The notes: generated by a model from the sequence alone, not told the origin. A DNA stretch of 64,000 nt from Anaerofustis sp. (GCF_019420015.1 NZ_JAHZIA010000007.1:40547-104546); one strand, 5' to 3'; counted from the first letter of the stretch, positions 17,127 to 26,705 are shown. Made by a program: numbers and translations.

Positions 17127-19215
17127 TTAAAATTTCTCCTTTATCATTTTGTATTTTAAATTTATAACTTGTTTTTATAATTAATTTATCAAATATCATT
17201 AAGGCACTCGGAAGCATCAATATAACGACAATCATACTTACAATCGCACCTCTGGACAATAAAGTACAAATAGAACTTATCATATCTATTTTTGAATACA
17301 ATGAAACACCCAAAGTAGAAAGGAAGAAGCCCATAGCACTGACCGATATCGAATTAACCGATGTTTTAAGTGCAACGGATACAGACTCTTTTTTATCCAA
17401 ACCTTTCATTCTCTCTTCTTTATATCTTGTAGTCATCAATATTGCATAATCTACCGTTGCCCCGAGCTGTATTGTACCTATTACTATTGATGCCACAAAA
17501 GGTATAGTAGTGTTTGTATAAAAAGACATACCCATATTTATAAATATCGCAAATTGTATAATCGATACCAAAATAATCGGAATGGATATTGATTTAAATA
17601 CTATCAATATAATCAAAAATACAGCTGCAATGGATATATAATTTACCACATTAAAATCATGATTTGTAACGCTTATCAAGTCTTTTGTACATGGAGCTTC
17701 ACCTATTACCATCGATGTTTTATCGTAGTTTTTGGTGATATTATCTATTTTTGTTATTTGATTGTTTACTTCATCACTCGCCGTTTTGTATGCCGAATTA
17801 ATAATTAAAAGGTTATGTTTATCGCTTTGTACAATATTTTTTATATCTCCCGGAATAAATTCATCTGGAACAGAAGAATCAACTATTGAATCAAGACCCA
17901 ATACATTTTTTACACCGTCTAAACTTTCTATTTCTCTTATAATATTGTAAGTATCTTTTTTAGGTAAATCCTTATCTAAAAGAACCATATGAGAAGATCC
18001 TATATCAAAATCATTTTTTAGTTCATTATTTGCCTGTATGCTTTTTGCACTGCTTGGAAGAGTATCATATAAATCGTAATAAACATTTGTATTGTTATAT
18101 CCGTATACAGCGGGAATAAGCATTATAACAAATAATAAAGCAAATGATTTATAATGCTTTATAACAAAATTACTTAATTTATAAAAACTTGGCATATAAT
18201 TTTTATGTTTAAATTTATTTATAGATTTTTCAAAGGTAAGTATAAAAGAAGGAAGTATCGTTACACATGCAATAATACCTATTACAACACCTTTTGCCAT
18301 TACTATCCCCAAATTAAGTCCAAGAGCAAATGTCATAAAACACAAAGCCAAGAATCCAGCTATTGTCGTTATAGAACTACCCACAATAGACGTAAAAGTA
18401 TTGGTTATCGCATGTGCCATAGCTTCATTTTTACTTTCGTAATGTTTTAATTCTTCTTGATATCTATGATATAAAAATATAGAATAATCCATCGTAACCG
18501 CAAGCTGTAAAACAGCAGTTAATGCTTTGGTTATAAATGAAATTTCTCCGAGGAAAAAATTACTTCCCAAATTATACAGTATCGACATCCCTATACTAAG
18601 AAGAAAAAATATCGGTATCATAAACGAATCCATCGAAAAACCAAGAATAATACCCGTTAAAATTGCCGCTATAATTACATATACAACAGTCTCTTGATTT
18701 ATATAATTCTTTATATCGGTAACAACCGAAGACATACCACTTAAAAAGCATTGCTCATTTGATATTTTTCTGATTTCCTCAACAGCTTGCATCGTTTCGT
18801 CCGAACCCATACTCTTATCATAAAATATTGCCATTAATGTTTCATTCGTATCTTTATTGTTAAAAGCTTCATATACATCATTCGGAAGTATTTCTTTGGG
18901 AACTGAAATATCAAGCACATCATCGTACCAAATAACCGATTCCACATGATCTACCTTTTCTATTTTACTTTTTAAAGATACTACTTGCTTGTTATCCATA
19001 CCCTTTACAATGTACATGGAAAATCCACCCTTACCGTATTCCTGCAAAAGTAAATCCTGACCTTTCATAGTTTCCAAATCTTTCGGAAGATAAGAAAGTA
19101 TGTCATAATTTATTCTTGTCGTAACAAAACCTATTACAGACGGAATTAAAAGCAAAACAGATAAAACCAAAATCAATATTCTGTTTTTAACAATTTTTTC
19201 AGATATTTTTATCAT
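17116..19215 (-). CDS. MMPL/RND-family exporter
   Basis: Inner-membrane proton-driven transporter with twelve helices in two halves (699 residues). Each half has a membrane-entry helix, an extracytoplasmic loop domain of about 130-170 residues, and five clustered helices. TMDYSIFLYHRYQEE and VDYAILMTTRYKEE carry the conserved Asp-Tyr pairs of the proton relay typical of MmpL proteins. The start at 19215 is set by AAAGGAGGAATTTT; a longer in-frame reading would start inside an operator. Three TGACT-N3-AGTCA palindromes lie upstream, with a divergent tetR, so it is likely repressed by that TetR. Substrates of such pairs in Firmicutes are lipids or drugs; unknown here. Confidence 0.88.
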   Translation of the reverse strand: MIKISEKIVKNRILILVLSVLLLIPSVIGFVTTRINYDILSYLPKDLETMKGQDLLLQEYGKGGFSMYIVKGMDNKQVVSLKSKIEKVDHVESVIWYDDVLDISVPKEILPNDVYEAFNNKDTNETLMAIFYDKSMGSDETMQAVEEIRKISNEQCFLSGMSSVVTDIKNYINQETVVYVIIAAILTGIILGFSMDSFMIPIFFLLSIGMSILYNLGSNFFLGEISFITKALTAVLQLAVTMDYSIFLYHRYQEELKHYESKNEAMAHAITNTFTSIVGSSITTIAGFLALCFMTFALGLNLGIVMAKGVVIGIIACVTILPSFILTFEKSINKFKHKNYMPSFYKLSNFVIKHYKSFALLFVIMLIPAVYGYNNTNVYYDLYDTLPSSAKSIQANNELKNDFDIGSSHMVLLDKDLPKKDTYNIIREIESLDGVKNVLGLDSIVDSSVPDEFIPGDIKNIVQSDKHNLLIINSAYKTASDEVNNQITKIDNITKNYDKTSMVIGEAPCTKDLISVTNHDFNVVNYISIAAVFLIILIVFKSISIPIILVSIIQFAIFINMGMSFYTNTTIPFVASIVIGTIQLGATVDYAILMTTRYKEERMKGLDKKESVSVALKTSVNSISVSAMGFFLSTLGVSLYSKIDMISSICTLLSRGAIVSMIVVILMLPSALMIFDKLIIKTSYKFKIQNDKGEILNEE

Positions 19216-19261
19216 TAAAATTCCTCCTTTTATAAGAACAATATATGCAACACACACACAT

Positions 19262-19352
19262 AAATGACTATTAGTCATTTATATTGTAGAAGATTATAAT
19301 ACTAAAATGACTGATAGTCAATATAAAATAAAAAGAAAATGACTAATAGTCA
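19262..19352. promoter_or_regulatory. Three TetR-type operators between the MMPL operon and tetR
   Basis: TGACTATTAGTCA (19265-19277, within a 19-bp perfect palindrome), TGACTGATAGTCA (19308-19320, one mismatch) and TGACTAATAGTCA (19340-19352). They fill the divergent promoter region, with start-to-start spacings of 43 and 32 bp. Confidence 0.8.
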
Positions 19353-19421
19353 AAATTTTACAATATTAAATTGACTTACAAAAATATTTTTTGTAATATT
19401 TATATATAGGAGAGATATATT

Positions 19422-20021
19422 ATGGGAATTATAGAAGATAAAAAAAGAATAAAAATAAATGCTTTATTGGATTCTGCTTTTGAATTATTTATAAAAAAAG
19501 GAATAGAAAATACTTCCGTATCAGATATAACCAAAAATGCAAACGTAGCAAAAGGAACTTTTTATCTCTATTTTAAAAACAAATACGAAATAAAAGATAT
19601 ATTAATATTCAACAAATCGAATGAAATATTCGATTGTGCGAAAAAAGAATTGGAAGATTCAAATATAAATAATTTTCATGACAAAGTTATATTTATTGTA
19701 GACAATATTTTAAATACTTTAAATGATAATCCCGTAATACTTAAATTTATTTCAAAAAATTTAAGCTGGGGAGTTTTCAGAAAAATAATCATTGACAATA
19801 ACGAATCCAATCAATTCAAAACTTACTTTGAAGATATGATACAAAACTCAGGATACGACTTCGATAACTACGAACTCATGTTTTATACAATCTTAGAACT
19901 TATAAACGGAACTTGTCACAACGTAATACTTAATAACGAGCCTGTAAGCCTCAATGTTTTAAAAAAATATTTATATAAAGATATAATTTCAATAATAAAT
20001 AACCACATCATAAAAGAGTAA
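19422..20021 (+). CDS. TetR-family regulator of the MMPL operon
   Basis: Transcriptional repressor of 199 residues. The N-terminal helix-turn-helix is at about residues 27-50 (TSVSDITKNANVAKGTFYLYFKNK); the C-terminal half is a ligand-binding helical domain without a recognisable subfamily. GGAGAGATATATT precedes the ATG. It is divergent from the MMPL operon, with three palindromes between them, which supports control of both. A terminator follows the stop. Confidence 0.88.
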   Translation: MGIIEDKKRIKINALLDSAFELFIKKGIENTSVSDITKNANVAKGTFYLYFKNKYEIKDILIFNKSNEIFDCAKKELEDSNINNFHDKVIFIVDNILNTLNDNPVILKFISKNLSWGVFRKIIIDNNESNQFKTYFEDMIQNSGYDFDNYELMFYTILELINGTCHNVILNNEPVSLNVLKKYLYKDIISIINNHIIKE

Positions 20022-20040
20022 ATTTATTACTCTTTTATTT
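20010..20040 (+). terminator. Terminator of tetR
   Basis: ATAAAAGAGTAA / TTACTCTTTTAT with a 5-base loop; the left arm overlaps the last codons of tetR. Confidence 0.82.
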
Positions 20041-20139
20041 ATTTTAATAAAATAAAGATAAAATTGTAAACAGTTGACTACTTATTTTAAACAGTATATA
20101 ATTGGATATAAGTTTTAAAAATTGTATAAGAGGTAATAT

Positions 20140-21000
20140 ATGGCTAAGAACAATGATATTATGATTAAGCTCGAACATATCAATAAAAAATTCGGAGAAA
20201 AAGAAGCACTTAAAGACGTAACTTTCTCCGTAAAAAAAGGAGAAATTTTAGGATTTTTAGGCCCTTCAGGAGCCGGAAAAACCACACTTATAAAAATACT
20301 TACAGGTCAAATAACTTCAGATTTGGGTATTGCAGAAGTGTTCGGAAAAGAAGCTATTAAACTTCAAAACGAAGATTATGAAAAATTGGGCATGGTGTTG
20401 GATGACAGCGGAGTTTACGAAAGACTCACATGTTTTGACAATATATTGTTTTTTGCTGATATTCACGGTATATCAAGACAAGAAGTTCACGATGTTTTTG
20501 ATAAAGTAGACTTAGCAGACGCAAAGTGGGAAAAAGCCGGGAACTTATCAAAAGGGATGAGACAAAGACTTGTAATCGCAAGAGCCATACTCCACAAACC
20601 GGAACTTATATTTCTTGATGAACCTACAAGCGGTCTTGACCCTTTAACATCTCAGAAGATTCATAATTTATTATTTGAACTCAAAGAACAAGGTACGACA
20701 ATATTCCTTACAACACATAATATGGAAGAAGCAACAAGACTTTGTGACCATGTCGCTCTGCTTAACGAAGGAGTTATAGTAGAATACGGAGTACCGGAAG
20801 AATTATGCCGAAAATATAACGACAAAAACGAAGTCACAATACTTTTAAAATCAAATGAAAAAGTCACATACTTAAACAACAATGAAAATGCAAATAAAAT
20901 ATATGAACATTTTAAAAACAATGAAGTTGTTTCAATTCACTCTTCCGAACCGACTTTGGAAACTGTATTTATTTCACTAACAGGAAGGAAATTAATATAA
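20140..21000 (+). CDS. ABC transporter ATP-binding protein
   Basis: Nucleotide-binding subunit of a DrrA/CcmA-type ABC exporter. Walker A GPSGAGKT is at residues 41-48, the signature LSKGMRQRL lies in the middle, Walker B is LIFLDEPTSGLD and the switch histidine is in LTTHNMEEA. After residue 215 there is a C-terminal extension of about 70 residues, as in many daunorubicin-type exporters. AAGAGGTAATAT is the ribosome site. The stop codon overlaps the start of the permease gene by one base, so the two are coupled. It probably exports a lipid, peptide or drug; no cue for which. Confidence 0.92.
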   Translation: MAKNNDIMIKLEHINKKFGEKEALKDVTFSVKKGEILGFLGPSGAGKTTLIKILTGQITSDLGIAEVFGKEAIKLQNEDYEKLGMVLDDSGVYERLTCFDNILFFADIHGISRQEVHDVFDKVDLADAKWEKAGNLSKGMRQRLVIARAILHKPELIFLDEPTSGLDPLTSQKIHNLLFELKEQGTTIFLTTHNMEEATRLCDHVALLNEGVIVEYGVPEELCRKYNDKNEVTILLKSNEKVTYLNNNENANKIYEHFKNNEVVSIHSSEPTLETVFISLTGRKLI

Positions 21001-21719
21001 TGGCAAAATCTAAATCTAAAAACAATTCTCTTAGAAAAATAAAGGCAATTTTTATAAAAGAAATAAAAGATGCATTGAGAAGCAATAAAATAGTATTTCT
21101 ATTTTTACTTTTCCCCGTATTTACATACTTTCTAACTTTTGCAATGAAAGGTAACGTAGGAACAAATCCTTTAATATTTTTAACAATGCATATATCAATG
21201 ATACCTTTAATGGTTACAGCGGCACTTATAGCAGAAGAAAAAGACAAACAAACTTTGAGAGTATTAATACTTTCAAACGTCAAACCTATGCAATACTTGC
21301 TTGGTATCGGAAGTTTTGTTTTTATTTTAAATATAATAACATCTTGCTTTTTCTTACCGCTGCTTCATTTACAACTTATATTTATTCCTAAGTTTTTACT
21401 TATTATTTCACTTGGTATACTATGTTCAACAATACTTGGTGCTATAATAGGAGTTATTGTAAAAGGAGGTTCAAATGTCGCCGCAGCAAGTACACCTATC
21501 ACAATTTTGTTTGCCCTTGTACCTTTATTAGCCTCAGGCTCGGGAAACGGATTTTTAGCTTCAATTGCTTCATGGCTATATAGCGGACAGCTAATGACAA
21601 TTATATTCGATTTGGCAAATAACTTTACTTTCGTAAGAGTATCAATAATGTTAACAAATCTTTTGATTTTAACGACAGTATTCGTATTTGTATATAACCA
21701 AAAAAAATTATCGGACTAA
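21000..21719 (+). CDS. ABC transporter permease (ABC-2 type)
   Basis: Membrane subunit of 239 residues with about six helices and the ABC-2 layout: a first helix (KIVFLFLLFPVFTYFLTFAM), then an EEKDKQTLRVLILS segment typical of ABC-2 permeases, then helices 2-6. It follows the ATPase gene with a one-base overlap (TAATG). No binding protein gene is nearby, which fits an exporter. A terminator follows. Confidence 0.88.
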   Translation: MAKSKSKNNSLRKIKAIFIKEIKDALRSNKIVFLFLLFPVFTYFLTFAMKGNVGTNPLIFLTMHISMIPLMVTAALIAEEKDKQTLRVLILSNVKPMQYLLGIGSFVFILNIITSCFFLPLLHLQLIFIPKFLLIISLGILCSTILGAIIGVIVKGGSNVAAASTPITILFALVPLLASGSGNGFLASIASWLYSGQLMTIIFDLANNFTFVRVSIMLTNLLILTTVFVFVYNQKKLSD

Positions 21720-21721
21720 AA

Positions 21722-21754
21722 TAAAAACAGCACTTTTACCGGTGCTGTTTTTTG
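21722..21754 (+). terminator. Terminator of the ABC operon
   Basis: AAAACAGCAC / GTGCTGTTTT stem followed by T residues. Confidence 0.85.
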
Positions 21755-21805
21755 TATACTTATTATGTTATAATACAATAAAATTTAATATTTAAAAGGA
21801 TTGTT

Positions 21806-22273
21806 ATGAGTGAAAAAACAAACGTAATGAGAATATTATCTCAAAAAAAAGTAGTATATAAAAGTTATTCATATAAAGAAAAGGGAATGTTAAGCGGAAC
21901 TGAGGTAGCAAAATATTTAAAACAGGATGAAAATCAAGTATTCAAAACATTGGTTACTGTAGGAAAAAGCAAAAACAATTATGTTTTTGTAATACCGGTA
22001 AATAAAGAACTGAATTTAAAGAAAGCTGCCAAAAGTGTACATGAAAAATCAATTTCCATGATAAAAGAAAAAGAACTTCTTCCCCTCACCGGATATGTTC
22101 ACGGAGGGTGTTCGCCGATAGGAATGAAAAAAAGTTTTAAAACCGTAATCAATAAAACAGCCGAAAATTTTGAAAGTATCATATTTTCTGCGGGAAAGAT
22201 AGGATATCAAGTTGAAGTTAATATTAAAGATTTAAAAAAAGCAATTGATTTTAAGCTTGACGATATTGTATGA
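21806..22273 (+). CDS. ybaK: Cys-tRNA(Pro)/Cys-tRNA(Cys) deacylase, YbaK/EbsC family
   Basis: Trans-editing enzyme that removes cysteine mis-attached to tRNA-Pro. The 155 residues show the YbaK fold: KTNVMRILSQKK at the start, the conserved lysine in VFKTLVTVG (about residue 48), and GYVHGGCSPIGMKK with the GG-S-P-x-G motif. It is a free-standing editing domain, not part of ProRS. It precedes upp by 72 bp on the same strand, without a terminator between them. Confidence 0.9.
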   Translation: MSEKTNVMRILSQKKVVYKSYSYKEKGMLSGTEVAKYLKQDENQVFKTLVTVGKSKNNYVFVIPVNKELNLKKAAKSVHEKSISMIKEKELLPLTGYVHGGCSPIGMKKSFKTVINKTAENFESIIFSAGKIGYQVEVNIKDLKKAIDFKLDDIV

Positions 22274-22345
22274 AAACTACTATACATTTGATTTATTTAT
22301 AACTTTACAGTAAAATTATAAAAAACAAAAAATAAGGGGAAAATT

Positions 22346-22975
22346 ATGTCAAAAGTTATTACAATTAATCATCCCATAATTAAGGACAGTGTATCAATAT
22401 TAAGAGATGAAAAAACGACAATAAAAGATTTCAGAGAAGTTGTAAAAAGACTGTCTTTATTTTTAGGATATGAAGCACTAAGAAATGCCAAAACAGAAAG
22501 TCATAAAATAAAAACGCCTATATGTGAAACTGAAGGAGAAAGATTAATAAACGAAAATATAACTATAATACCAATATTAAGAGCCGGACTTGGAATGTTG
22601 GAAGGAATGTTAGAGTTATTACCAAATGCAAAAGTAGGACATATAGGGCTGGAAAGAAACGAAGATACTCTAAAAGCAAGAGAGTATTATTTTAAAATGC
22701 CAAATAACTATGAAACCATGGAAGCTTATGTAGTGGATCCTATGCTTGCAACCGGAGGATCTGCGGTAGATGCAATAAACAAGCTTAAAGAAAGAGGTAT
22801 AAATAATATTAAATTCTTATGTATTATATCTGCACCGGAAGGAATAGAAAAACTTCAAAACACTCACCCGGATGTAGATATATATACCGCCGTTATAGAT
22901 GAGAAGTTAAACGAAAGCGGATATATAATTCCGGGACTTGGAGATGCCGGGGATAGGATATTCGGTACAATATAA
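22346..22975 (+). CDS. upp: Uracil phosphoribosyltransferase
   Basis: Converts uracil and PRPP to UMP in pyrimidine salvage. The 209-residue length is standard. The PRPP-binding loop reads VVDPMLATGGSAVDAI and the uracil-binding C-terminus GYIIPGLGDAGDRIFGT; PILRAGLGMLEG is a third family motif. AAGGGG precedes the ATG. Together with udp at 3.8-4.6 kb it gives a route from uridine to UMP. A strong bidirectional terminator follows. Confidence 0.96.
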   Translation: MSKVITINHPIIKDSVSILRDEKTTIKDFREVVKRLSLFLGYEALRNAKTESHKIKTPICETEGERLINENITIIPILRAGLGMLEGMLELLPNAKVGHIGLERNEDTLKAREYYFKMPNNYETMEAYVVDPMLATGGSAVDAINKLKERGINNIKFLCIISAPEGIEKLQNTHPDVDIYTAVIDEKLNESGYIIPGLGDAGDRIFGTI

Positions 22976-22978
22976 TAA

Positions 22979-23017
22979 AAAACAAAAGCTTTCAAAATGA
23001 TGAAAGCTTTTGTTTTA
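22979..23017. terminator. Bidirectional terminator after upp
   Basis: AAAACAAAAGCTTTCA / TGAAAGCTTTTGTTTT stem; serves upp (+) and the flavin-binding protein gene (-). Confidence 0.88.
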
Positions 23018-23027
23018 TTAAACTTAT

Positions 23028-23489
23028 TTAATCATATTTCTTTCTTTTACCACTAATGTTATCCATCTCTATTTTTATTACATTGGTTCTGAATAAACTT
23101 CTTTCAATTGCACTTTCAAACATACCCATATTTGATGACGCATACTTTTTACATATCAAATTAAGAGCATGTATCTTTTCATCTTTATCTTTAACTTCAT
23201 ACGCTCTTCCAAAAACAACAGCACTTTCAAATTCAAGAGAGTAGTCTTTGGGTATGGGTTTGGCTTTATTTACAAAAGATAAACATACTTTATTATTATT
23301 TCTTATACTTTCTATTTTTTTACCTTCAAAAGCACAATGAAAATACAAATTATTATTTTCCCTTACGACAGATACAGGAATACCGTAGGCTAATCCATTA
23401 TTGTCAATCATGGATATAGTGGCAAAAGAAGCATTATCTATAACTTCAAGTGAAAATTCTATATTCATTTCTCTGTCTTTTCTTCTCAT
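23028..23489 (-). CDS. Pyridoxamine 5'-phosphate oxidase-related flavin-binding protein
   Basis: Small FMN-binding split-barrel protein (153 residues) of the Nim/Pyridox_ox_2 group. It starts MRRKDREM, the usual opening of this family, and has LYFHCAFEGKKIESIRNNNKVCLSFV, the flavin-phosphate site region. Members include nitroimidazole reductases; real pyridoxine oxidase function is not established for the group. It lies 10 bp downstream of a pyridoxamine kinase gene on the same strand, so a link with vitamin B6 handling is possible but not shown. Confidence 0.85.
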   Translation of the reverse strand: MRRKDREMNIEFSLEVIDNASFATISMIDNNGLAYGIPVSVVRENNNLYFHCAFEGKKIESIRNNNKVCLSFVNKAKPIPKDYSLEFESAVVFGRAYEVKDKDEKIHALNLICKKYASSNMGMFESAIERSLFRTNVIKIEMDNISGKRKKYD

Positions 23490-23499
23490 ATAATCCTCC

Positions 23500-24333
23500 T
23501 TATTTCAAAAATTGAAGGTTATCTTCAATATTCATACCCATTCTCTTATCTACAACAATTTTTTCATCTTTTTCCATTGCTTTTCTTACAAAATCCGAAG
23601 CTGTTTTACAAGAATCCTTAAGTGTATAACCTTTTAATACTTTACCTATAAGTACACTCGAAAACACATCTCCGGTTCCGGGAAATCTCACGTTTATATA
23701 GTCATAAGGAACAGAAAAATATTCATCCTCAAAATGAGAATATCCTTCAATAGAATACTTTCCGTTCTCTTTATTTTTTACGCTTGTTATGACAACCGAT
23801 TTTGACCCAAGCTTTCTGAATTTATCTATATATTCTTTTATGTCCTCACTGTCAAGTTCTTCTTTTTGCATACTGTCAAATAAGATAAAAGAAGCTTCCG
23901 TAAAATTAGGTGTTACTATATCTGCCATAGAGCACATTCTTCTCATATTATAAACAACATTTTTACTAAGTCCCATATATAAGTTTCCGTCATCTCCCAT
24001 TATCGGATCTACCATAACAACAGGATTATTATCTTTATTATACTTAATGATTTTTTCAATTAAATCAACCTGACCATCAGAATTTATAAATCCCGTACAA
24101 ATACAATCAAATTTAAAATTAAGTTTATTCCATATATCTATTGTTTTTTTCATATAGTCGGTCATATCCAATATTTCAAACAAACCATAATCCAAGGTAT
24201 TTGAAACAATCGCAGTAGGAAGATTATGAACTCTGAATCCCATGGAAGAAACTATAGGCATCATTGCAGATAAGGCAACTTTTCCAACCCCCGGTATATC
24301 ATTAATAAGTAATATATCTTTATTTTTATCCAT
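23500..24333 (-). CDS. pdxY: Pyridoxamine/pyridoxal kinase (PdxY-like)
   Basis: Ribokinase-fold kinase that phosphorylates vitamin B6 vitamers. The start DILLINDIPGVGKVALSAMMPI and the ATP/anion-hole motif FPGTGDVFSSVLIGK near residue 220 are typical of this family in clostridia, as is VVMVDPIMGDDGNLY. The 277-residue length is right. A ThiD-type hydroxymethylpyrimidine kinase is a less likely reading. It is the first gene of a two-gene unit with the flavin-binding protein. Confidence 0.85.
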   Translation of the reverse strand: MDKNKDILLINDIPGVGKVALSAMMPIVSSMGFRVHNLPTAIVSNTLDYGLFEILDMTDYMKKTIDIWNKLNFKFDCICTGFINSDGQVDLIEKIIKYNKDNNPVVMVDPIMGDDGNLYMGLSKNVVYNMRRMCSMADIVTPNFTEASFILFDSMQKEELDSEDIKEYIDKFRKLGSKSVVITSVKNKENGKYSIEGYSHFEDEYFSVPYDYINVRFPGTGDVFSSVLIGKVLKGYTLKDSCKTASDFVRKAMEKDEKIVVDKRMGMNIEDNLQFLK

Positions 24334-24610
24334 ATCACCATTTCCTCAACATTTATTATAAAATAATAAAAATTCAAATTTAAAATTTTATATTCATTAT
24401 ATAACTATAAACAACAAAAAACCATAAAAATTATACATTTTATAAAATAACATTAATATTAATAAAAAATAATTATTTTATTTAAATTCTATACAAAAAT
24501 TTTATACGACAAAAGATAAAACCAATTAAATATATATCGAAAAACATTTTATTTTATGATAAATTATATATAATGAAATATATACTTAAATAGGATTACG
24601 GTGAAACAAA

Positions 24611-25381
24611 ATGAATAAAGTTGATGAACGACAAATAAAAATAATGGAAATAATAAATAAAAATAAACATATAACAATAAATGAACTAGTTGATATGTTG
24701 GGAGTATCGCATTTAACAATAAGAAGAGATTTGAAAACTTTGGAGGAAACACAAAATATTACAATAACTTACGGGGGAATGATTTTCTGTAAAGAAGAAT
24801 TCTCACAATTTTCAAAAAGAGAAACTGAAAACGAAGAATTTAAAATACAAATAGCAAAAAAAGCAGTAAAACATGTTAAAGAAAATGATATTATTTATAT
24901 AGGCGGAGGAAGCAGTTGCATACAATTTGCAAATATACTCTCAAAAGAAAAACCAAATATTAATATAAACATAATAACAAGCTGCGCTGGTGTGGCAAGA
25001 ATAACATCCAAAATGCTTTTTTCCAATGTAACATTAATAGGCGGAAATTTTATTGATGAAAATGAAACTATGGTTTCTCTTTTTACTTTAGATGTTATAG
25101 AAAATTTAAACTTCAATAAAGCTTTTCTCGGATGTCTCGGTCTTACGGCTAAAAAGGGAGCTATGTTTATTGATTTAACAGTTGCGAAGCTAAAAAAACT
25201 GGTTGCCAAAAATTCTCAGCAAGTTATACTTCTTTGTGATTATGACAAAATAGGAAAGCAATCTATGGCAACAGGTCTCAATATGGAAGATATAGATATT
25301 ATAATTACCAATAAAAAAGCAGAAGAAACGAAAGAAATAAACAACATAAAAAAATATTCCGTAAATATAGAACTTATATAA
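24611..25381 (+). CDS. DeoR-family transcriptional regulator
   Basis: Repressor of sugar or nucleoside genes with a DeoR-type HTH (residues 6-60, ITINELVDMLGVSHLTIRRDLKTLEE) and a sugar-phosphate sensor domain (IIYIGGGSSCIQFANIL; VTLIGGNF; VILLCDYDKIGKQSMATG). The 256-residue length is complete. The ribosome site is weak (GGATTACGGTG). It precedes a second, broken DeoR gene and a PTS operon at 25.7-29.4 kb, with a terminator between, and may have taken over control of that operon. That is inference. Confidence 0.88.
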   Translation: MNKVDERQIKIMEIINKNKHITINELVDMLGVSHLTIRRDLKTLEETQNITITYGGMIFCKEEFSQFSKRETENEEFKIQIAKKAVKHVKENDIIYIGGGSSCIQFANILSKEKPNININIITSCAGVARITSKMLFSNVTLIGGNFIDENETMVSLFTLDVIENLNFNKAFLGCLGLTAKKGAMFIDLTVAKLKKLVAKNSQQVILLCDYDKIGKQSMATGLNMEDIDIIITNKKAEETKEINNIKKYSVNIELI

Positions 25382-25415
25382 AAATAGCAGTATTAATCAT
25401 ACTGTTATTTTTTTA
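25381..25415 (+). terminator. Terminator of the intact DeoR gene
   Basis: AATAGCAGTAT / ATACTGTTATT stem with one G-T pair, then a T-run. Confidence 0.8.
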
Positions 25416-25504
25416 TTTATTTTTATCATTTTATTTAAATATATTATCATAATATTATAAATATATTTATAATATATAAAATTATTAAAAAAATATATTT
25501 AAAA

Positions 25505-25520
25505 TTTCTTTCGAAAGAAA
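25505..25520. promoter_or_regulatory. Perfect 16-bp palindrome upstream of the PTS operon
   Basis: TTTCTTTCGAAAGAAA, with a related GAAACATTTC sequence near 25550. Such TTTC/GAAA-rich palindromes are common operators for DeoR-family repressors. It lies about 145 bp before the broken DeoR gene. Confidence 0.5.
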
Positions 25521-25666
25521 AGTAATATTATATATTTTTAACATAAAACGAAACATTTCAAAAGAAAAATATATAAAAAACAATAAAAACAAACTGATTT
25601 AATTTACTTATTATTTTGTTTTTATTATAATTAAAATAAAGAAACATAAAAAAAGGATTAATCGTT

Positions 25667-26340
25667 ATGTACAAAAATAAAAGACAATATGCAATACTTG
25701 AATACATATATGAAAAGAAAGAAGCAACAGTAAATGAACTATCAGAAAAATTTCATGTTTCTAAAGTAACTATAAGAAAAGATTTGGTTGAATTAGAATC
25801 AAAAGGAAAAATAAAGAAAAATCACGGCGGAGCTATTCCGGCAGAAAATATAATGCTTAACGAAACTCCTTATTACAAAAAAAATATGACCGCAATAAAC
25901 GAAAAAAGGAAAATAGGAGCTCTCGCTTCAAAACTAATACAAGACAAACAAATTGTAATTATTGACAACGGCTCAACAACAAATGAAATCGCGTCTTTTT
26001 TAAGCGATAAAGAAATCGTTGTCGTTACCAATGATATCAGAATAGCCAATAAGCTTTCCGGATATACGAGTATGAACATAGTAATATGCGGAGGTTATAT
26101 AAAAACTCCGGGATATGCTGTTTTCGGTTCAATGGCAGAGGATCTTTTTAAACATACTCTTGCTGACATATGTTTTTTATCGGTAGACAGTTTGGATATA
26201 AATGACGGACTTTCTTATAATTTTTTAGATTCTATATATGTGATGTGGAAAAAATAGATATTTTAATAACAGATAAAATGGAATTAGAACTTAAAAGAAG
26301 ATTTGAAGAAAAAGGCGTAAGAGTTCTTATAGCTAAATAA
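25667..26340 (+). pseudogene. DeoR-family regulator with internal deletion and frameshift
   Basis: The HTH (residues 1-57, ATVNELSEKFHVSKVTIRKDLVELE) and most of the sugar-phosphate domain (VIIDNGSTTNEIASFL; IVICGGYIKTPGY; FLSVDSLDINDGLSYNFLD) are intact, but the frame ends at 26257 after 196 codons. In another frame, from about 26236 to 26340, the expected C-terminus continues: YICDVEKIDILITDK, then RRFEEKGVRVLIAK. The usual segment between them, with the conserved CDSSKFG-like motif (about 35 residues), is absent. So roughly 100 bp was lost along with the frame. A truncated 196-residue repressor could still be made. It is the first gene of the PTS operon. Confidence 0.82.
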
Positions 26341-26378
26341 TTAATATATTTATAACAATTAAGAAAGGAGGAAATAAA

Positions 26379-26672
26379 ATGTCAGTAAATATAATAGTGG
26401 CCTGCGGAAGCGGAATTGCAACTTCAACAGTTGTGGAACAAAGATTGAAAGAAATAGCGGAAGAAAATAATTTTGACGTCAAACTTACAAAAACACCGAT
26501 GAGCGGACTTGAAGGAATGCTTGCAGATGCGGATTTGGTAGTGGTTACAAGCAGATTTCAATCTGATAACAAAGATGTTGAAATATTATCCGGTACATCA
26601 CTTCTTACAGGTATAGAAGACGATATTTTTATTGAAAAATTCGTTGAAGCAGTAAAAAAACTTCAAAAATAA
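26379..26672 (+). CDS. PTS galactitol-type IIB component
   Basis: Cytoplasmic phosphocarrier of 97 residues that passes phosphate from IIA to the incoming sugar alcohol. The active cysteine is Cys9 in ACGSGIATSTVV, the IIB signature of the galactitol family. AAAGGAGGAAATAAA is a very strong ribosome site. It is followed by IIC after 33 bp. No IIA gene is seen in the operon. The true substrate may not be galactitol, given the amidohydrolase downstream. Confidence 0.92.
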   Translation: MSVNIIVACGSGIATSTVVEQRLKEIAEENNFDVKLTKTPMSGLEGMLADADLVVVTSRFQSDNKDVEILSGTSLLTGIEDDIFIEKFVEAVKKLQK

Positions 26673-26705
26673 TAATCAAAAAAATTAAAATTAAAGGAGA
26701 AAATC

